From Acetobacter malorum (lineage in GTDB: Bacteria; Pseudomonadota; Alphaproteobacteria; Acetobacterales; Acetobacteraceae): DNA of 64,000 bases. Each line of letters begins with the position of its first letter. The first letter of the stretch is position 1. The translations under genes and the position numbers were made by a program. The stretch spans positions 62,001 through 126,000 of the forward strand of contig NZ_JOPG01000007.1 in the NCBI RefSeq assembly GCF_002153605.1, read 5' to 3'. The notes below the pieces were generated by a model that had not been told where the DNA came from, searched no databases, and saw only the letters and a program-made list of their open reading frames with translations. Of the stretch, positions 51,974 to 61,364 are shown piece after piece.

Positions 51974-53458
51974 TCAGCCGCGGGGAGGGGCTTTCTGAAA
52001 CGTCAGTTGCACCATAAACCCGTCTTTCTGGCCGGGGATAGGGGAGAATAAGTCCATCCGGATGGCCATTTGCCGGGCGATAGTTCGTGCAATGGCCAGC
52101 CCCAGCCCGCTGCCTTCCGTGCTGGCATTGCCGCGTACAAATGGATCTGTCAGGCGGTTGAGCAGCTCCGGGGCAAGGGGCGGGCAGCTATTTTTAATCG
52201 TGACACAGGCGCTGTGTTCAATGGTCGGAGCCTGCCCCGTGGCAGCCGGCGCGTCTGTTACGCAGCATGCCGGAATGGCGGAACTGGCGGTGACATGCAC
52301 CTGCACGGTGGACTTTTGCGGGCTGTGGCGTAACGCATTTTCCAGAAGATTGCGGAACAGGATGCCCGCTGCATCCAGATCTCCCAGAACATCCAGATGT
52401 GCCAGGTCGTCCGTTTCAATCACAATGCGTGGGCAGGCATGGTCGGGCCGGTCCAGTTCATCCGCCACCACATGCAGCACGGGCAGCAGGTCAAACCGAT
52501 CTCGCCGCAAGGCCGTCCCTGCGACGGCGCGTGACAGTTGCAGCAGTTTTTCAACAGTCCGGCTCAGGCGATGGATCTGGCTGATCAGCGCGTCCAGCCG
52601 CTGTGTGGTGTCTGCCGGGGGCTGAGCAGAGGGGCTTTCTGGTTTTGCCGCGGAACTCCCAGCAGTTTTTTGCAGGGAGGCAGCACGGAGCATCTGAGCC
52701 TGTGCCAGCAGGGCGGCTATAGGATTGCGGAGTTCATGCGCCGCATTGGCGGCAAAAGCACGTTCTGCAGAGAGTGCTTTTTGCAAACGCTCCAGCAGAG
52801 AATTAACGGCAACCTGAATGGTGGAGAGTTCCACAGGCAGGGCCAGTTCCGGCACAGGCTTGAGATTGCCGCTGCCGCGTTCCCGGATTTCATCCTGCAG
52901 GCGGACCAGCGGCCGCAGCCCCCGGCGTACAATCCAGATCACCAGGAGCCAGATGCAGGGCACCGAGCCGATAATGGGGAGCACGGCAATCAGGATAGCT
53001 TTGTTTGTGGCCTGCGTGCGGTGCAGACGGGGCTCACCTACCAGAATAAACCGGTCCGCTTGTGCGGCGGGTGCCACATAAACCCGAAATTGCGGCAGCA
53101 TGTAAAACCCGCTGGCCAGCGGCACGGTAAAACGGACAGCGGGGGCGTTGGAAGAGCGCAGCAGAACATGGCCTGCGGCATCGGTAATCTGATAAGCCAG
53201 AGATGTGGGTTTGATATCGGACAGATGCGCGACATCATGTCCCGGCCCCTGCTGGTTCAGGGCCAGCACGGCAAATTGCAGCCGTTCTCCGACTTCCTGC
53301 AAGGAGTCATCCAGCCGTTCTGTGATCTCGTATTTTGTAAAACCGGCTGTCATTAAAGTGACAATGGCCAGACAGCCAATGACGACCCCCGTTACGCCAC
53401 GGATCAGCCGTGTCGCCAGCCGCCAGGGACGTACAGGTTTGTCCGGGGGCGCGGTCAT
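51974..53458 (-). CDS. Sensor histidine kinase of the RND operon
   Basis: A 494-aa membrane kinase. The first helix (GVTGVVIGCLAIVTLMTAGF, about 21-41) and the second (AILIAVLPIIGSVPCIWLLV, about 154-175) flank a periplasmic sensor domain. A HAMP-like linker follows. The H-box is FAANAAHELRNPIAALLAQA with phospho-His near 242, and the ATPase has the N-box LLENALRHSPQKS and G-box GSGLGLAIARTIARQM. An insert of low-complexity Ser/Ala sits just after the H-box. Its start overlaps the response regulator stop as ATGA. It probably senses periplasmic metal ions, because the operon encodes a heavy-metal type pump. Confidence 0.92.
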   Translation of the reverse strand: MTAPPDKPVRPWRLATRLIRGVTGVVIGCLAIVTLMTAGFTKYEITERLDDSLQEVGERLQFAVLALNQQGPGHDVAHLSDIKPTSLAYQITDAAGHVLLRSSNAPAVRFTVPLASGFYMLPQFRVYVAPAAQADRFILVGEPRLHRTQATNKAILIAVLPIIGSVPCIWLLVIWIVRRGLRPLVRLQDEIRERGSGNLKPVPELALPVELSTIQVAVNSLLERLQKALSAERAFAANAAHELRNPIAALLAQAQMLRAASLQKTAGSSAAKPESPSAQPPADTTQRLDALISQIHRLSRTVEKLLQLSRAVAGTALRRDRFDLLPVLHVVADELDRPDHACPRIVIETDDLAHLDVLGDLDAAGILFRNLLENALRHSPQKSTVQVHVTASSAIPACCVTDAPAATGQAPTIEHSACVTIKNSCPPLAPELLNRLTDPFVRGNASTEGSGLGLAIARTIARQMAIRMDLFSPIPGQKDGFMVQLTFQKAPPRG

Positions 53459-54123
53459 GGGGCTGCGGGCTGCTCAAGGCAATAGCCACGCCCGCGCACG
53501 GTGCGGATAATGTCCGCCCCCAGTTTTTTGCGTACCCGGCTGACAAAAACTTCTATGGTATTACTGCCAACTTCTTCTTCCAGAGTATAAAGCGCATCCT
53601 CTATCCGCTCACGCGAGCAGATTGCACCCGGCCGGCGGGCCAGCAGTTCTACCAGCGCCCATTCCCGTGCTGTCAGGTCAATCACCTGTCCATCCCGTGT
53701 CAGGCGGGAGCGTTCCAGATCAATGTCGATATCGCCGACTTTTAACCGGTTATCGATCAGCGGACGATAGCGGCGGCCCACGGCGGCAATCCGGGCCACC
53801 AGTTCATCCAGATCATAGGGCTTGGCCAGATAATCATCTGCACCGTCGGAAAGTCCGGCAATGCGGTCACTGACCTGATCTTCCGCTGTGGTAATCAGTA
53901 CGGCCAGAGGGGAACTGGTCTGGCGGATTTCCCGCAGCAACGTGCGGCCGCTGCCATCGGGTAGGCCAAGGTCCAGCAGCAGCACATCATACTGCACAGT
54001 GGCCAGAGCGGCGCGGCCATCTTCCAGCGTGGTGAACCAGTCCACCGTATGTCCCGCCTGCCGCACCCGTTCCTGCACGGCGGCACCCAGATGGGGTTCA
54101 TCTTCCATAATCAGGATACGCAT
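53455..54123 (-). CDS. OmpR-family response regulator
   Basis: A 222-aa regulator. The receiver domain has the acidic pocket MEDEP, phosphoacceptor D51 (LLLDLGLPDG), Thr/Ala switch region (ITTAEDQ) and K101 (YLAKPYD). The C-terminal winged helix (about 125-220) shows LTAREWALVELLARRPGAIC, EVGSNTIEVFVSRVRKKLGA and the VRGRGYCL end. It is of the QseB/PmrA-like group used for metal and envelope responses. It overlaps the pump gene upstream by 13 bases and the kinase downstream by 4. Confidence 0.94.
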   Translation of the reverse strand: MRILIMEDEPHLGAAVQERVRQAGHTVDWFTTLEDGRAALATVQYDVLLLDLGLPDGSGRTLLREIRQTSSPLAVLITTAEDQVSDRIAGLSDGADDYLAKPYDLDELVARIAAVGRRYRPLIDNRLKVGDIDIDLERSRLTRDGQVIDLTAREWALVELLARRPGAICSRERIEDALYTLEEEVGSNTIEVFVSRVRKKLGADIIRTVRGRGYCLEQPAAP

Positions 54124-57100
54124 GCGGGCTCAGTGTCCTCTTTCGGGCGGGTCTTCTGTTTCATAAAACGCGCATAGAGCAGAGGCAAAACAAACAATGT
54201 CAGCAGGGTAGACGTCACCAGCCCACCAATGACCACGCTGGCCAGCGGACGCTCTACTTCCGCCCCGGCAGAGGCGGAAAATGCCATGGGGAAAAAGCCC
54301 AGACTGGCCACCAGAGCCGTTGCCATAACGGGGCGGAAGCGTTCTCTGGCGGCGGTAAATCCGGCGCGCACGGCATCCACACCCCGGCGGCGGATCTGCT
54401 CGGCGGTGCTGACCAGCACCACACCATTCAGCACTGCCACACCAAACAGCGCAATAAACCCGATACCTGCAGAAATGCTGAAGGGAAGCCCGCGCAATAC
54501 CAGCGCAAAAATCCCGCCAGAGGCCGCCAGTGGCAGATTGCAGAACACCAGAAGCGCCAGCCGCACCGTGCCAAGGGCTGCAACCAGTAACAGGAAGATC
54601 AGAGTGAGGGCGACGGGTACAACAATGGCCAGCCGTTTTGACGCAGACTGAAGGTTTCGGAATTGCCCATCCCAGCGCATGGTATAGCCATGCGGGAGGG
54701 TAACGGTGCGTTGCACGGCTTTCTGGGCCTCGGCCACGTAGGAGGCCAGATCTCGTCCGCGCACATTGGCCTGAATAACCACGCGCCGACGGATGCCGTC
54801 CCGGCTAATGCGCGGGGGGCCGTCCTGTTGTCGAATATCAGCCACCTGAGAGAGCAGGACTGTCCCGCGTCCGTCCGCCTGCGGCACGTGCAGGTCACCA
54901 ATCGCGGCAAGGGTGTGTGTCTGTGATGGGTCAAGGTGGGCCTGCGTGGCAATAATGGCATTATCAGCGGTTGCGGGCCGTCCGATATGGCCGCCTATGG
55001 CTTCCACCATATCCAGAATATCCTGCACACGCACATTCAGGCGGCCTGCATTTTCCCGGTTCACGTCGATATGCAGGAACGGAATTGTGCCATCATCCGG
55101 GGCCATCACATCGGCAGCACCCCGCACGCTGTTAAGGGCTTTGACAACCTGCCCCCCAAGGCGGCTGAGGGTTGGCAGGTCATCCCCATAAACGGACACT
55201 GCAATCTGGGTGCGCACGCCGGAGAGCAGATCATCCATCCGCATCTGCACCGGCTGGCTCCAGGAATAGAGGGCGTCAGGCAGGTTCTCCTGAAGGGTCT
55301 TGTTCATGGCGGCGACCAGCTCTGCCTGCGAGCGTCCGGTACGGGGTTCCTTGAGCAAGATAAAGCTGTCGGTTTCGTTCTGTCCCATCGGGTCCGTCGG
55401 GATTGCGCCGGTGCCGGTATTGCTGATAACTGTTTCCACTTCCGGAAAACTTTTGATCAGCCGTTCCTGTTGCCGGACGGACGCCAGAACGGTTTGCAGC
55501 GCGGTACTGGGCAGGCGCGTGGCAGTGAGTGTCAGCGCGCCTTCTTCCAGTTGGGGCACAAATTCGCTGCCTAACGTCATGGCCAGTCCGGCAGCCAGCA
55601 GGCACACGCCAAGGCTACCGCCAACAAGCAGCCGTGGCCTGCGCGCACAGCGTGAAAACAACGGCAGATAATGCCTGCGCAACCATGCCATCAGCCGGGT
55701 TTCATGCGGCACCGTTGTAGTGCGAAGCACGGAGACGCACAGGATGGGGATCCATACCAGACAGTAAAGCAGGGAGGCTGCCAGCGCCATGATGACGGTT
55801 TGCGCCATGGGGCGGAACATCCGGCCCTCAATACCCTCCAGCGTGAGCACGGGCAGGTAGACCATGATGATGACCAGAATGGCAAAACTGACAGGCCGGA
55901 CAATCTGTTCTGCGGAGGAGCGGACCAGCGTGCCGAAAGGTAGATCAGGTTCCTTTAACCGGCGGCTGAGCACATGCTCCACGACCACCAGAGAGCTATC
56001 CACAATCATGCCGAAATCAATGGCACCCAGACTGAGCAGGTTGGCGGAAATGCCAAATACCCGCATACCCGTCATGGCGCAGACCAGCGCGAATGGAATA
56101 ACGGACGCAATCAGGAGCGATGCGCGCAGATTGCCAATGACTGCCAGCAGAACGGCCACAACAAGTGCTGCACCAATCAGCAGATTTTCGCGTACTGTTG
56201 CAATGGTCCGGTTGGTGAGCATGGCGCGATTATAATACGGGGCCAGTGTGACGCCTGCCGGGAGGGATTGCGTAATGGCAGGCAAAGCGGCCCGGATGCC
56301 TGCCAGCGTGGCATCAGAACTTGCCCCTTTTTCCATCATCACCACGCCGGTGACGATTTCCCCTTTTCCGTCGCGGGTTACGGCTCCCAGTCGGGTGCGC
56401 GGCCCGGTGCTGATGCGGCCAAGGTCCCGCAGCCGAATGGCGGTGCCGCCCGGCCCGGTTTTGACGGTAACTGCCCCAAAATCCTTGAGGGAACGTAAAA
56501 GTCCGCGCCCGGCCACCACCTGCTGTTCCGCATGGTGCTCAATCCAGCCGCCGCCTGCTGCTGCATTGCTGGCATCTATGGCCCGATACACATCGCCTAC
56601 GGAGAGGCCATAGGCGAGCAGGCGGGCCGGGTCGAGCGTGACCTCCCATGTTTCTTCTGCGCCGCCGCCAATATTGACCTCCGCTACCCCGGGCACCAGC
56701 TTGAGCTGCGGGGCCACGGTCCAGTTCATGAGGCGGTTGAGCTCCATTAGCGACAGACCGTGGCCTTTGAGCTGGAACTGGAAAATTTCCCCCATGCCGG
56801 TAGTTAGTGGCCCCATGTTCAGGGTGACACCGGGCATGCTCAGCAGTGTGCGGGCTTGCGCCATGCGTTCGTTCACACGGGTGCGGTCCAGATTGATGTC
56901 GGAGCTATCCTCAAACTGGACATAAACAACCGAGACCCCGGAGCGGGAGACTGAGCGTAAATCCTTAACGCCCGGAATGCCGGCCATGCTGCTTTCCACT
57001 GGAAAGGTAATCAGTTTTTCAACTTCTTCCGTCGCCAGACCGGGGGCTACGGCAGAGACCAGCACCTGCTGGGGCGAGATATCGGGCACAGCCTCCACCG

Positions 57101-57215
57101 GCAGGCCGGACAGCACAACACAGCCCCCCGCCATGAGCAGCACCAGAAAGGCCAGCAGCAGAAAGCGGGCCTGATTAAGTTTTTCAAAAAATGTCCGCAC
57201 GGGCTTAATCCGCAT
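54111..57215 (-). CDS. CzcA/CusA-family heavy-metal RND pump
   Basis: A 1034-aa inner-membrane proton/metal antiporter with 12 membrane helices and two large periplasmic loops. GGCVVLSGLPVEAVPDISPQ at the N-terminus, RSGVSVVYVQFEDSSDINLD and MNGVRTQIAVSVYGDDLPTL-like residues are family blocks. The helix 4 motif is DFGMIVDSSLVVVEHV near residue 400, with the essential Asp; this DFG-type motif is typical of divalent-metal (Co, Zn, Ni, Cd) pumps rather than the copper/silver CusA type. The last helices end with LFVLPLLYARFMKQK. It overlaps the adaptor gene upstream by 11 bases. Metal specificity is inferred. Confidence 0.92.
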   Translation of the reverse strand: MRIKPVRTFFEKLNQARFLLLAFLVLLMAGGCVVLSGLPVEAVPDISPQQVLVSAVAPGLATEEVEKLITFPVESSMAGIPGVKDLRSVSRSGVSVVYVQFEDSSDINLDRTRVNERMAQARTLLSMPGVTLNMGPLTTGMGEIFQFQLKGHGLSLMELNRLMNWTVAPQLKLVPGVAEVNIGGGAEETWEVTLDPARLLAYGLSVGDVYRAIDASNAAAGGGWIEHHAEQQVVAGRGLLRSLKDFGAVTVKTGPGGTAIRLRDLGRISTGPRTRLGAVTRDGKGEIVTGVVMMEKGASSDATLAGIRAALPAITQSLPAGVTLAPYYNRAMLTNRTIATVRENLLIGAALVVAVLLAVIGNLRASLLIASVIPFALVCAMTGMRVFGISANLLSLGAIDFGMIVDSSLVVVEHVLSRRLKEPDLPFGTLVRSSAEQIVRPVSFAILVIIMVYLPVLTLEGIEGRMFRPMAQTVIMALAASLLYCLVWIPILCVSVLRTTTVPHETRLMAWLRRHYLPLFSRCARRPRLLVGGSLGVCLLAAGLAMTLGSEFVPQLEEGALTLTATRLPSTALQTVLASVRQQERLIKSFPEVETVISNTGTGAIPTDPMGQNETDSFILLKEPRTGRSQAELVAAMNKTLQENLPDALYSWSQPVQMRMDDLLSGVRTQIAVSVYGDDLPTLSRLGGQVVKALNSVRGAADVMAPDDGTIPFLHIDVNRENAGRLNVRVQDILDMVEAIGGHIGRPATADNAIIATQAHLDPSQTHTLAAIGDLHVPQADGRGTVLLSQVADIRQQDGPPRISRDGIRRRVVIQANVRGRDLASYVAEAQKAVQRTVTLPHGYTMRWDGQFRNLQSASKRLAIVVPVALTLIFLLLVAALGTVRLALLVFCNLPLAASGGIFALVLRGLPFSISAGIGFIALFGVAVLNGVVLVSTAEQIRRRGVDAVRAGFTAARERFRPVMATALVASLGFFPMAFSASAGAEVERPLASVVIGGLVTSTLLTLFVLPLLYARFMKQKTRPKEDTEPACVS

Positions 57216-58365
57216 CCATGCCGGGCAGAAGCACCATGGCTTTCAGTGCCAGACTGCCATCGCTGACAACCTGATCGCCCTTTTTCAGGCCTGACAGTAC
57301 AAGGGTTTTATCGTTTTCCTCCATGCCAATCCGCACAGGGGTCGGCTGAAAATGGTCTGGTGCAGTTTGTACAAAGACGACTGTCTGCTCTCCAAGAGTC
57401 TGAACAGCCTGCGCGGGCACAATAAGGCCAGAGCCCGTCTGGGTGGTTTGCAAAAGGCTGTTCAGCATCGTGCCGGGTCGTAACTGCCCGGCAGGATTGG
57501 CAACGCGGCTGAGCACACGTACCAGCCCATTTGTCGGGTCGGTCGCGGTATCAATGGTTTCAATGGTCGAAAGCAGAGGAGGGGACTGTGGTGTGTCCTC
57601 AGAAGATGCAAAAAACGTCTCCTGTCTGCCCCCCGGCACAACGCGTTGCGCATCCTGTGGCGGCACGTCAGACACAACCCAGACATGGGCGGTGTCACTG
57701 ACTGTCAGGAGCGGCACAGGCGGGGTGACATCCGCAGCCACCGCAGTCTCAACCTGCGTTACGGTCCCGTCCATGGGGGAAATGATGGTCGAGGTTTCAT
57801 CCGAACCATGTGTTTCCGTCGGGGAGGTGTATTCTTCCTGCAGGCGGTGGGACAGAACACCCAGTTCTGCCTCATGAGTCGCGACGGCATTCTGTGTTTC
57901 TTTCAGCACAGCCAGCCGTCGACGCATTTCTCCAACAGAGACAGTCGTTCCCGCCAGCGCGCGTGCCCGGTCATAGGCAGCGGCCGCATTGGCGCGGTCT
58001 GCGCTGGCGGCGGCAAGGGCGGCCCGTGTCTGAGCATTCTGCAGGCGGGCCAGATGCAGCGTATGATTCTGATACGTCAGCAAAGGCTGCCCTGCTTTTA
58101 CGGCCTGCCCGGGCAACACAAGCACAGAAAGCACTTTCCCATCGCCTGCCGTATGAATGGTAACAGTGCGCGTTGTGTCCGGCAGCACACGGGCCATAGC
58201 GGGCAGCATATGCGCCAGCGTGCCTTGCGTGACAGGAGCGACGTGAATCCCCTCGTTCCGAATAGCCTCAGCAGAGAGTGTGAGAGGCGGTAGCGGTGTG
58301 CTTTCTGCCAGAGCCGTCATGGGAACAAGCGTTAAGCCAAACAGAACTGCGGCAAGAGATTTCAT
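57205..58365 (-). CDS. RND efflux periplasmic adaptor
   Basis: A 386-aa membrane-fusion protein of the CzcB/CusB type. ATG 58365 directly opens a signal peptide (MKSLAAVLFGLTLVPMTALA); a longer frame upstream is less likely. The lipoyl halves are TIHTAGDGKVLSVLVLPGQA near residue 70 and TIISPMDGTVTQVETAVAAD near 190, separated by a coiled-coil hairpin (ARLQNAQTRAALAAASADRA). The beta-barrel and membrane-proximal domains follow (DTAHVWVVSDVPPQDAQRVV, RIGMEENDKTLVLSGLKKGD). No His-rich metal-binding N-terminus is present. It lies between the tolC-like gene (98 bases upstream) and the pump. Confidence 0.9.
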   Translation of the reverse strand: MKSLAAVLFGLTLVPMTALAESTPLPPLTLSAEAIRNEGIHVAPVTQGTLAHMLPAMARVLPDTTRTVTIHTAGDGKVLSVLVLPGQAVKAGQPLLTYQNHTLHLARLQNAQTRAALAAASADRANAAAAYDRARALAGTTVSVGEMRRRLAVLKETQNAVATHEAELGVLSHRLQEEYTSPTETHGSDETSTIISPMDGTVTQVETAVAADVTPPVPLLTVSDTAHVWVVSDVPPQDAQRVVPGGRQETFFASSEDTPQSPPLLSTIETIDTATDPTNGLVRVLSRVANPAGQLRPGTMLNSLLQTTQTGSGLIVPAQAVQTLGEQTVVFVQTAPDHFQPTPVRIGMEENDKTLVLSGLKKGDQVVSDGSLALKAMVLLPGMDAD

Positions 58366-58463
58366 GTGTGAAAATTTCGATTTTTGAAAAAATGAGCGGT
58401 TATAAAACAGAGACGTTCTGTTGGCAGAGGCATTGGTGCGTGAGGACTGAAGATGCTGCCTGC

Positions 58464-59912
58464 TCATGGCATCGGCGCGCCGCTGCTGCGGGGAGAGGAG
58501 ACCATCTCCGGAATACGGAGTGCTTCCCCGGGTTGCCGGGTGTGCGGAGGAGCGTCGTTGTTCATGCTGTCAGTTTCTGCTGTTGCAGGCACAACCAGTG
58601 CGGAAGGCTGCCGGGGCCGTAAGGAAGGGGTTTGCTCAAGGCCGGGTATCGCGCCAGCGGCAATCAGGGCGCGCAGAATGGCGCTGTGCCAGAGGATTTC
58701 GGCCCGATCTCTTACCAGATCCGCCGTATAGGCTGCCTGTCTTGCCCGCAGCGCATCATCCAGCGAGTTTTCCTGCAACTTCCATGAGCGTTCCATCAGA
58801 TCCGCGCGGCGGTCCAGTTGTTGCGCGGCGGTCTGTGCACTTTTGAGCGCCGCAGAGGCTGAGGCCAGACGCGCGCGGATTTGTACCAGTTCCTGCCGCA
58901 CCATGCGCCGCGCCAGTGTCTCCTGTGTTTCTGCCGCCGCCACGCGGTTCCGGGCTTCGGCCAGCAAGGGCGCATTATGCACGGCACTGGGCAGAGGCAT
59001 GGTGAAGTTCACACCCACGCGGTTATCCCACGGGCTGCCATATTGTTTTTCATGAATCGCCCCAACGCCAATTTCCGGATTGGGCATGAAGGAGCGCCGG
59101 GCCAGAACCAGATCAGCACGAGCAGCGGCAGTCTCTTTCTGCGCTGTCCGCACACGCGGGTCATTCTCTTCCACCGTGTTGGCTACAAGCTTCTGCTCAG
59201 CACTTTGTGGTGCAGAAAAGGCCAGAAGGTCCGGCACAACCGGGGAACCCAGCAAAGCGACCAGCCCGGCAGTGGCCGTCTGAGCGTCTTCCTGCGCCAT
59301 GGCGGCATCGGTCTGGGCTGAGGCGAGTGCGGCTTCCGCCATCTGCTGGTCGGCCTGAGTCATCTCCCCCGTGTGGGCTGCGCGGGCCACGTTCGCGCTC
59401 AGCCGTGCTGCCGCACTGGACAGCGCCAGTGTGGTGGCGACGCGCTTGCGGGCCAGCAAGGCGGCGGCAGACGCATCCAGAAGGCGAACGGCAAGGGCCA
59501 TATGCTCAGCACTGCTGCGTTCAGCGGCGGCCTCGGCATCCGCCCGTGCAAGTTTGCGGGTGGCGTTGCCTTGCCCCGGCAGCCAGAGCGGCACACTCAC
59601 CCCACCCTCATAAGTGGTGTAGCCAAGGTTGGAGCCTATAGCGTGGTCATCAAAATAGGAGCCGGAAAGGGAAGGGCCACCTGCAAACCAGCTTCCGGCG
59701 GCTCTGGCCCGGGCTTCGGCAGAGCGGCGGTTAGTGCCTAGTTCCGAGCGGAGCGGGTCCTGCGCCCATGCCATGGCGAGGGCGTCTGGGAAGGAGAGGC
59801 GTTCACGAGGGGATGTGTCCGCACTGAGTGAGGAAGAAACACTCTGAGCATAGGCTGGATAAGGAGTGCTGAGTGCCATCAGCAAAACTAAGCAATAGCG
59901 AGAGGGCTTCAT
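58464..59912 (-). CDS. TolC-like outer-membrane efflux protein
   Basis: A 482-aa outer-membrane factor that forms the exit duct for the pump. The signal peptide is MKPSRYCLVLLMALSTPYPA with cleavage near YAQ. The two repeated OEP halves are seen from LSFPDALAMAWAQDPLRSEL and, later, QSAEQKLVANTVEENDPRVR with long Ala-rich helices (AAAERSSAEHMALAVRLLDA). ATG 59912 is preferred to a TTG 3 bases upstream. Being first in the operon, it is followed by the adaptor, pump and two-component genes. The C-terminal tail is Pro- and Ser-rich. Confidence 0.9.
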   Translation of the reverse strand: MKPSRYCLVLLMALSTPYPAYAQSVSSSLSADTSPRERLSFPDALAMAWAQDPLRSELGTNRRSAEARARAAGSWFAGGPSLSGSYFDDHAIGSNLGYTTYEGGVSVPLWLPGQGNATRKLARADAEAAAERSSAEHMALAVRLLDASAAALLARKRVATTLALSSAAARLSANVARAAHTGEMTQADQQMAEAALASAQTDAAMAQEDAQTATAGLVALLGSPVVPDLLAFSAPQSAEQKLVANTVEENDPRVRTAQKETAAARADLVLARRSFMPNPEIGVGAIHEKQYGSPWDNRVGVNFTMPLPSAVHNAPLLAEARNRVAAAETQETLARRMVRQELVQIRARLASASAALKSAQTAAQQLDRRADLMERSWKLQENSLDDALRARQAAYTADLVRDRAEILWHSAILRALIAAGAIPGLEQTPSLRPRQPSALVVPATAETDSMNNDAPPHTRQPGEALRIPEMVSSPRSSGAPMP

Positions 59913-60141
59913 CAACTACCATACACCCTGGTCTGAACATGGTTTCTCCCCCTGGCATGGCACAAGCCAGGTGAGGAGGAACTCCTGCATAGAGCCTGAA
60001 CCTGACAGGAAGCTGAACACGGCGTGAGAAGCGTATTCCTTTCAGGCCATGCTCTTGCCTGTTTTCCCTGCTGTCTGGCAGGGTTCGCACGGCGCATTCT
60101 GCGTCTTTATTTTTATCTTTGTCTGTCTGGTGAGGTTACGC
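59913..60141. promoter_or_regulatory. Divergent promoter region of efflux operon and SMR gene
   Basis: A 229-base region between two divergently transcribed exporter genes. It has a 6-bp dyad CCTGGC/GCCAGG (59951-59956 and 59966-59971) and just after it AGGAG-GAA-CTCCT. These are candidate binding sites for the operon's response regulator. No consensus promoter stands out. Confidence 0.35.
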
Positions 60142-60474
60142 GTGCCCGGTAAACCCTATCTGTATCTGGCAGTGGCCATTATTGCCGAGGTGTTTGCAAC
60201 CTCCTGCCTGACTGCGTCTCATGGTTTTGAAAAACGTCTGCCCGGCATCATCAGCTTGCTGGGGTACGGGGTTGCATTCTATTTCCTGTCTCTCCCCATC
60301 AAGACCATTCCGGTTGGGGTGGTTTATGCCATCTGGTCTGGGGTGGGCATTGTGCTGGTGTCTCTCATCGGGGCAACTGTTTTCAAACAGTCTCTGGATC
60401 TGCCAGCGCTTGCGGGTATCGCGCTCATCATGGCCGGGGTGCTGGTCATCAACCTGCTCTCAAAGTCCGTCTGA
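60142..60474 (+). CDS. Small multidrug resistance (SMR) exporter
   Basis: A 110-aa four-helix protein, the exact length of EmrE. The start is taken as GTG 60142, because GAGG lies 6 bases before it and the protein then begins MPGKPYLYLAVAIIAEVFAT with the essential Glu (E14 equivalent) in the first helix. Family blocks are YGVAFYFLSLPIKTIPVGVV, YAIWSGVGIVLVSLIGATVF and GIALIMAGVLVINLLSKSV. It exports cationic drugs or guanidinium-type compounds with protons. An open frame extends to 60049 but lacks a credible start. It is divergent from the metal efflux operon. Confidence 0.93.
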   Translation: MPGKPYLYLAVAIIAEVFATSCLTASHGFEKRLPGIISLLGYGVAFYFLSLPIKTIPVGVVYAIWSGVGIVLVSLIGATVFKQSLDLPALAGIALIMAGVLVINLLSKSV

Positions 60475-60487
60475 GCGCACATCCCAT

Positions 60488-60522
60488 AAAAAAAGCAGGC
60501 TGACACACGGTGCCAGCCTGCT
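60488..60522 (-). terminator. Rho-independent terminator of the DUF2807 operon
   Basis: On the minus strand AGCAGGCTG pairs with CAGCCTGCT around a short spacer and is followed by seven T (the A-run at 60488-60494). It lies 24 bases beyond the stop of the gene at 60546. It also sits 14 bases after the SMR stop, but on the plus strand no T-run follows. Confidence 0.85.
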
Positions 60523-60545
60523 GCGGTGCAATAAGTCTTCTGTGC

Positions 60546-61337
60546 TCAGAAGGACAAATCCTCATTTTCCCCACTGTCGCTGTTCTTATCGGGCTGCGGA
60601 GCAGTTGCGGGGGCAGGCTTGGCTGCGTCATGTGGGAGCGAGACAGAGCCAATCCCATCGACATGCTGTGTCAGAGAGCGGGGCGTATTGGTGAGTTTCA
60701 CGGACCCCGCTCCATCAATAGACACTTTCACCTGTCCCGTAGGACCCGCTTTGACAGACCCGGCACCGTCCATGGAGAGATCGAGGTCAGAGAGGGTCAT
60801 GTCAGACAAATTAACAGAGGCCGCGCCATCAATAACCAGTTTGAGGCTGTCCGTATGGCCATGGGCTTTCACGCTGGCGGCCCCATTGATGGTGAGGTCC
60901 AGATGCGGCTGCTGATAATCCTGTAGATCCAGAGAGCCAAAGCCGTTCAGCGTGATGCTGTTCAGGGCCGGAGCCGTGATGGTGACGGTGAGGGAACTGT
61001 TCCGCCAATGGACATGGTGGCCTTTGTTTTCTGCCATATCCAGCACGTTGTCTTTCAGGGTGACACGCTCGACCAGCCTTTCCGACCCACTGATGGTTAT
61101 GCCGGGTTTGTCTCCCTGCTTATAGATAACGCGTGCGGGCAGATTAAGGGTGAGGGCATTGCTGCCCTGCCAGTCCAGCGTGCGGGTCTGGATTGGGCCT
61201 GCGGTCCCGGTGTCCGTCCAGTCAACGGTCCATTTTGTGGCCGGGAAGATGACTGGCCCGCGGGATGCTGCCGTACCAAAGCAAAGAGCAGAAAGGGCTG
61301 CGCCACCCAGAGCGATCATTGTGATGCCACGGATCAT
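60546..61337 (-). CDS. DUF2807-like envelope beta-helix protein
   Basis: A 263-aa exported protein. The signal peptide is MIRGITMIALGGAALSALCF. From about residue 85 a repetitive GIN/DUF2807-type pattern follows, with short strands closed by S-V or G-S/G-A turns (LNGFGSLDLQ, INGAASVKAHG, IDGAASVNLSD, MDGAGSVKAGP, IDGAGSVKLTN, VDGIGSVSLPH). Such proteins form a right-handed parallel beta structure. The last 30 residues are polar and rich in Asp, Glu, Asn and Pro. It is the last of a PadR/DUF1700/DUF2807 module, 27 bases after the DUF1700 gene, and ends at a strong terminator. Confidence 0.85.
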   Translation of the reverse strand: MIRGITMIALGGAALSALCFGTAASRGPVIFPATKWTVDWTDTGTAGPIQTRTLDWQGSNALTLNLPARVIYKQGDKPGITISGSERLVERVTLKDNVLDMAENKGHHVHWRNSSLTVTITAPALNSITLNGFGSLDLQDYQQPHLDLTINGAASVKAHGHTDSLKLVIDGAASVNLSDMTLSDLDLSMDGAGSVKAGPTGQVKVSIDGAGSVKLTNTPRSLTQHVDGIGSVSLPHDAAKPAPATAPQPDKNSDSGENEDLSF

Positions 61338-61364
61338 GATGAAATTCCTTGAAGGACAGGCGGA

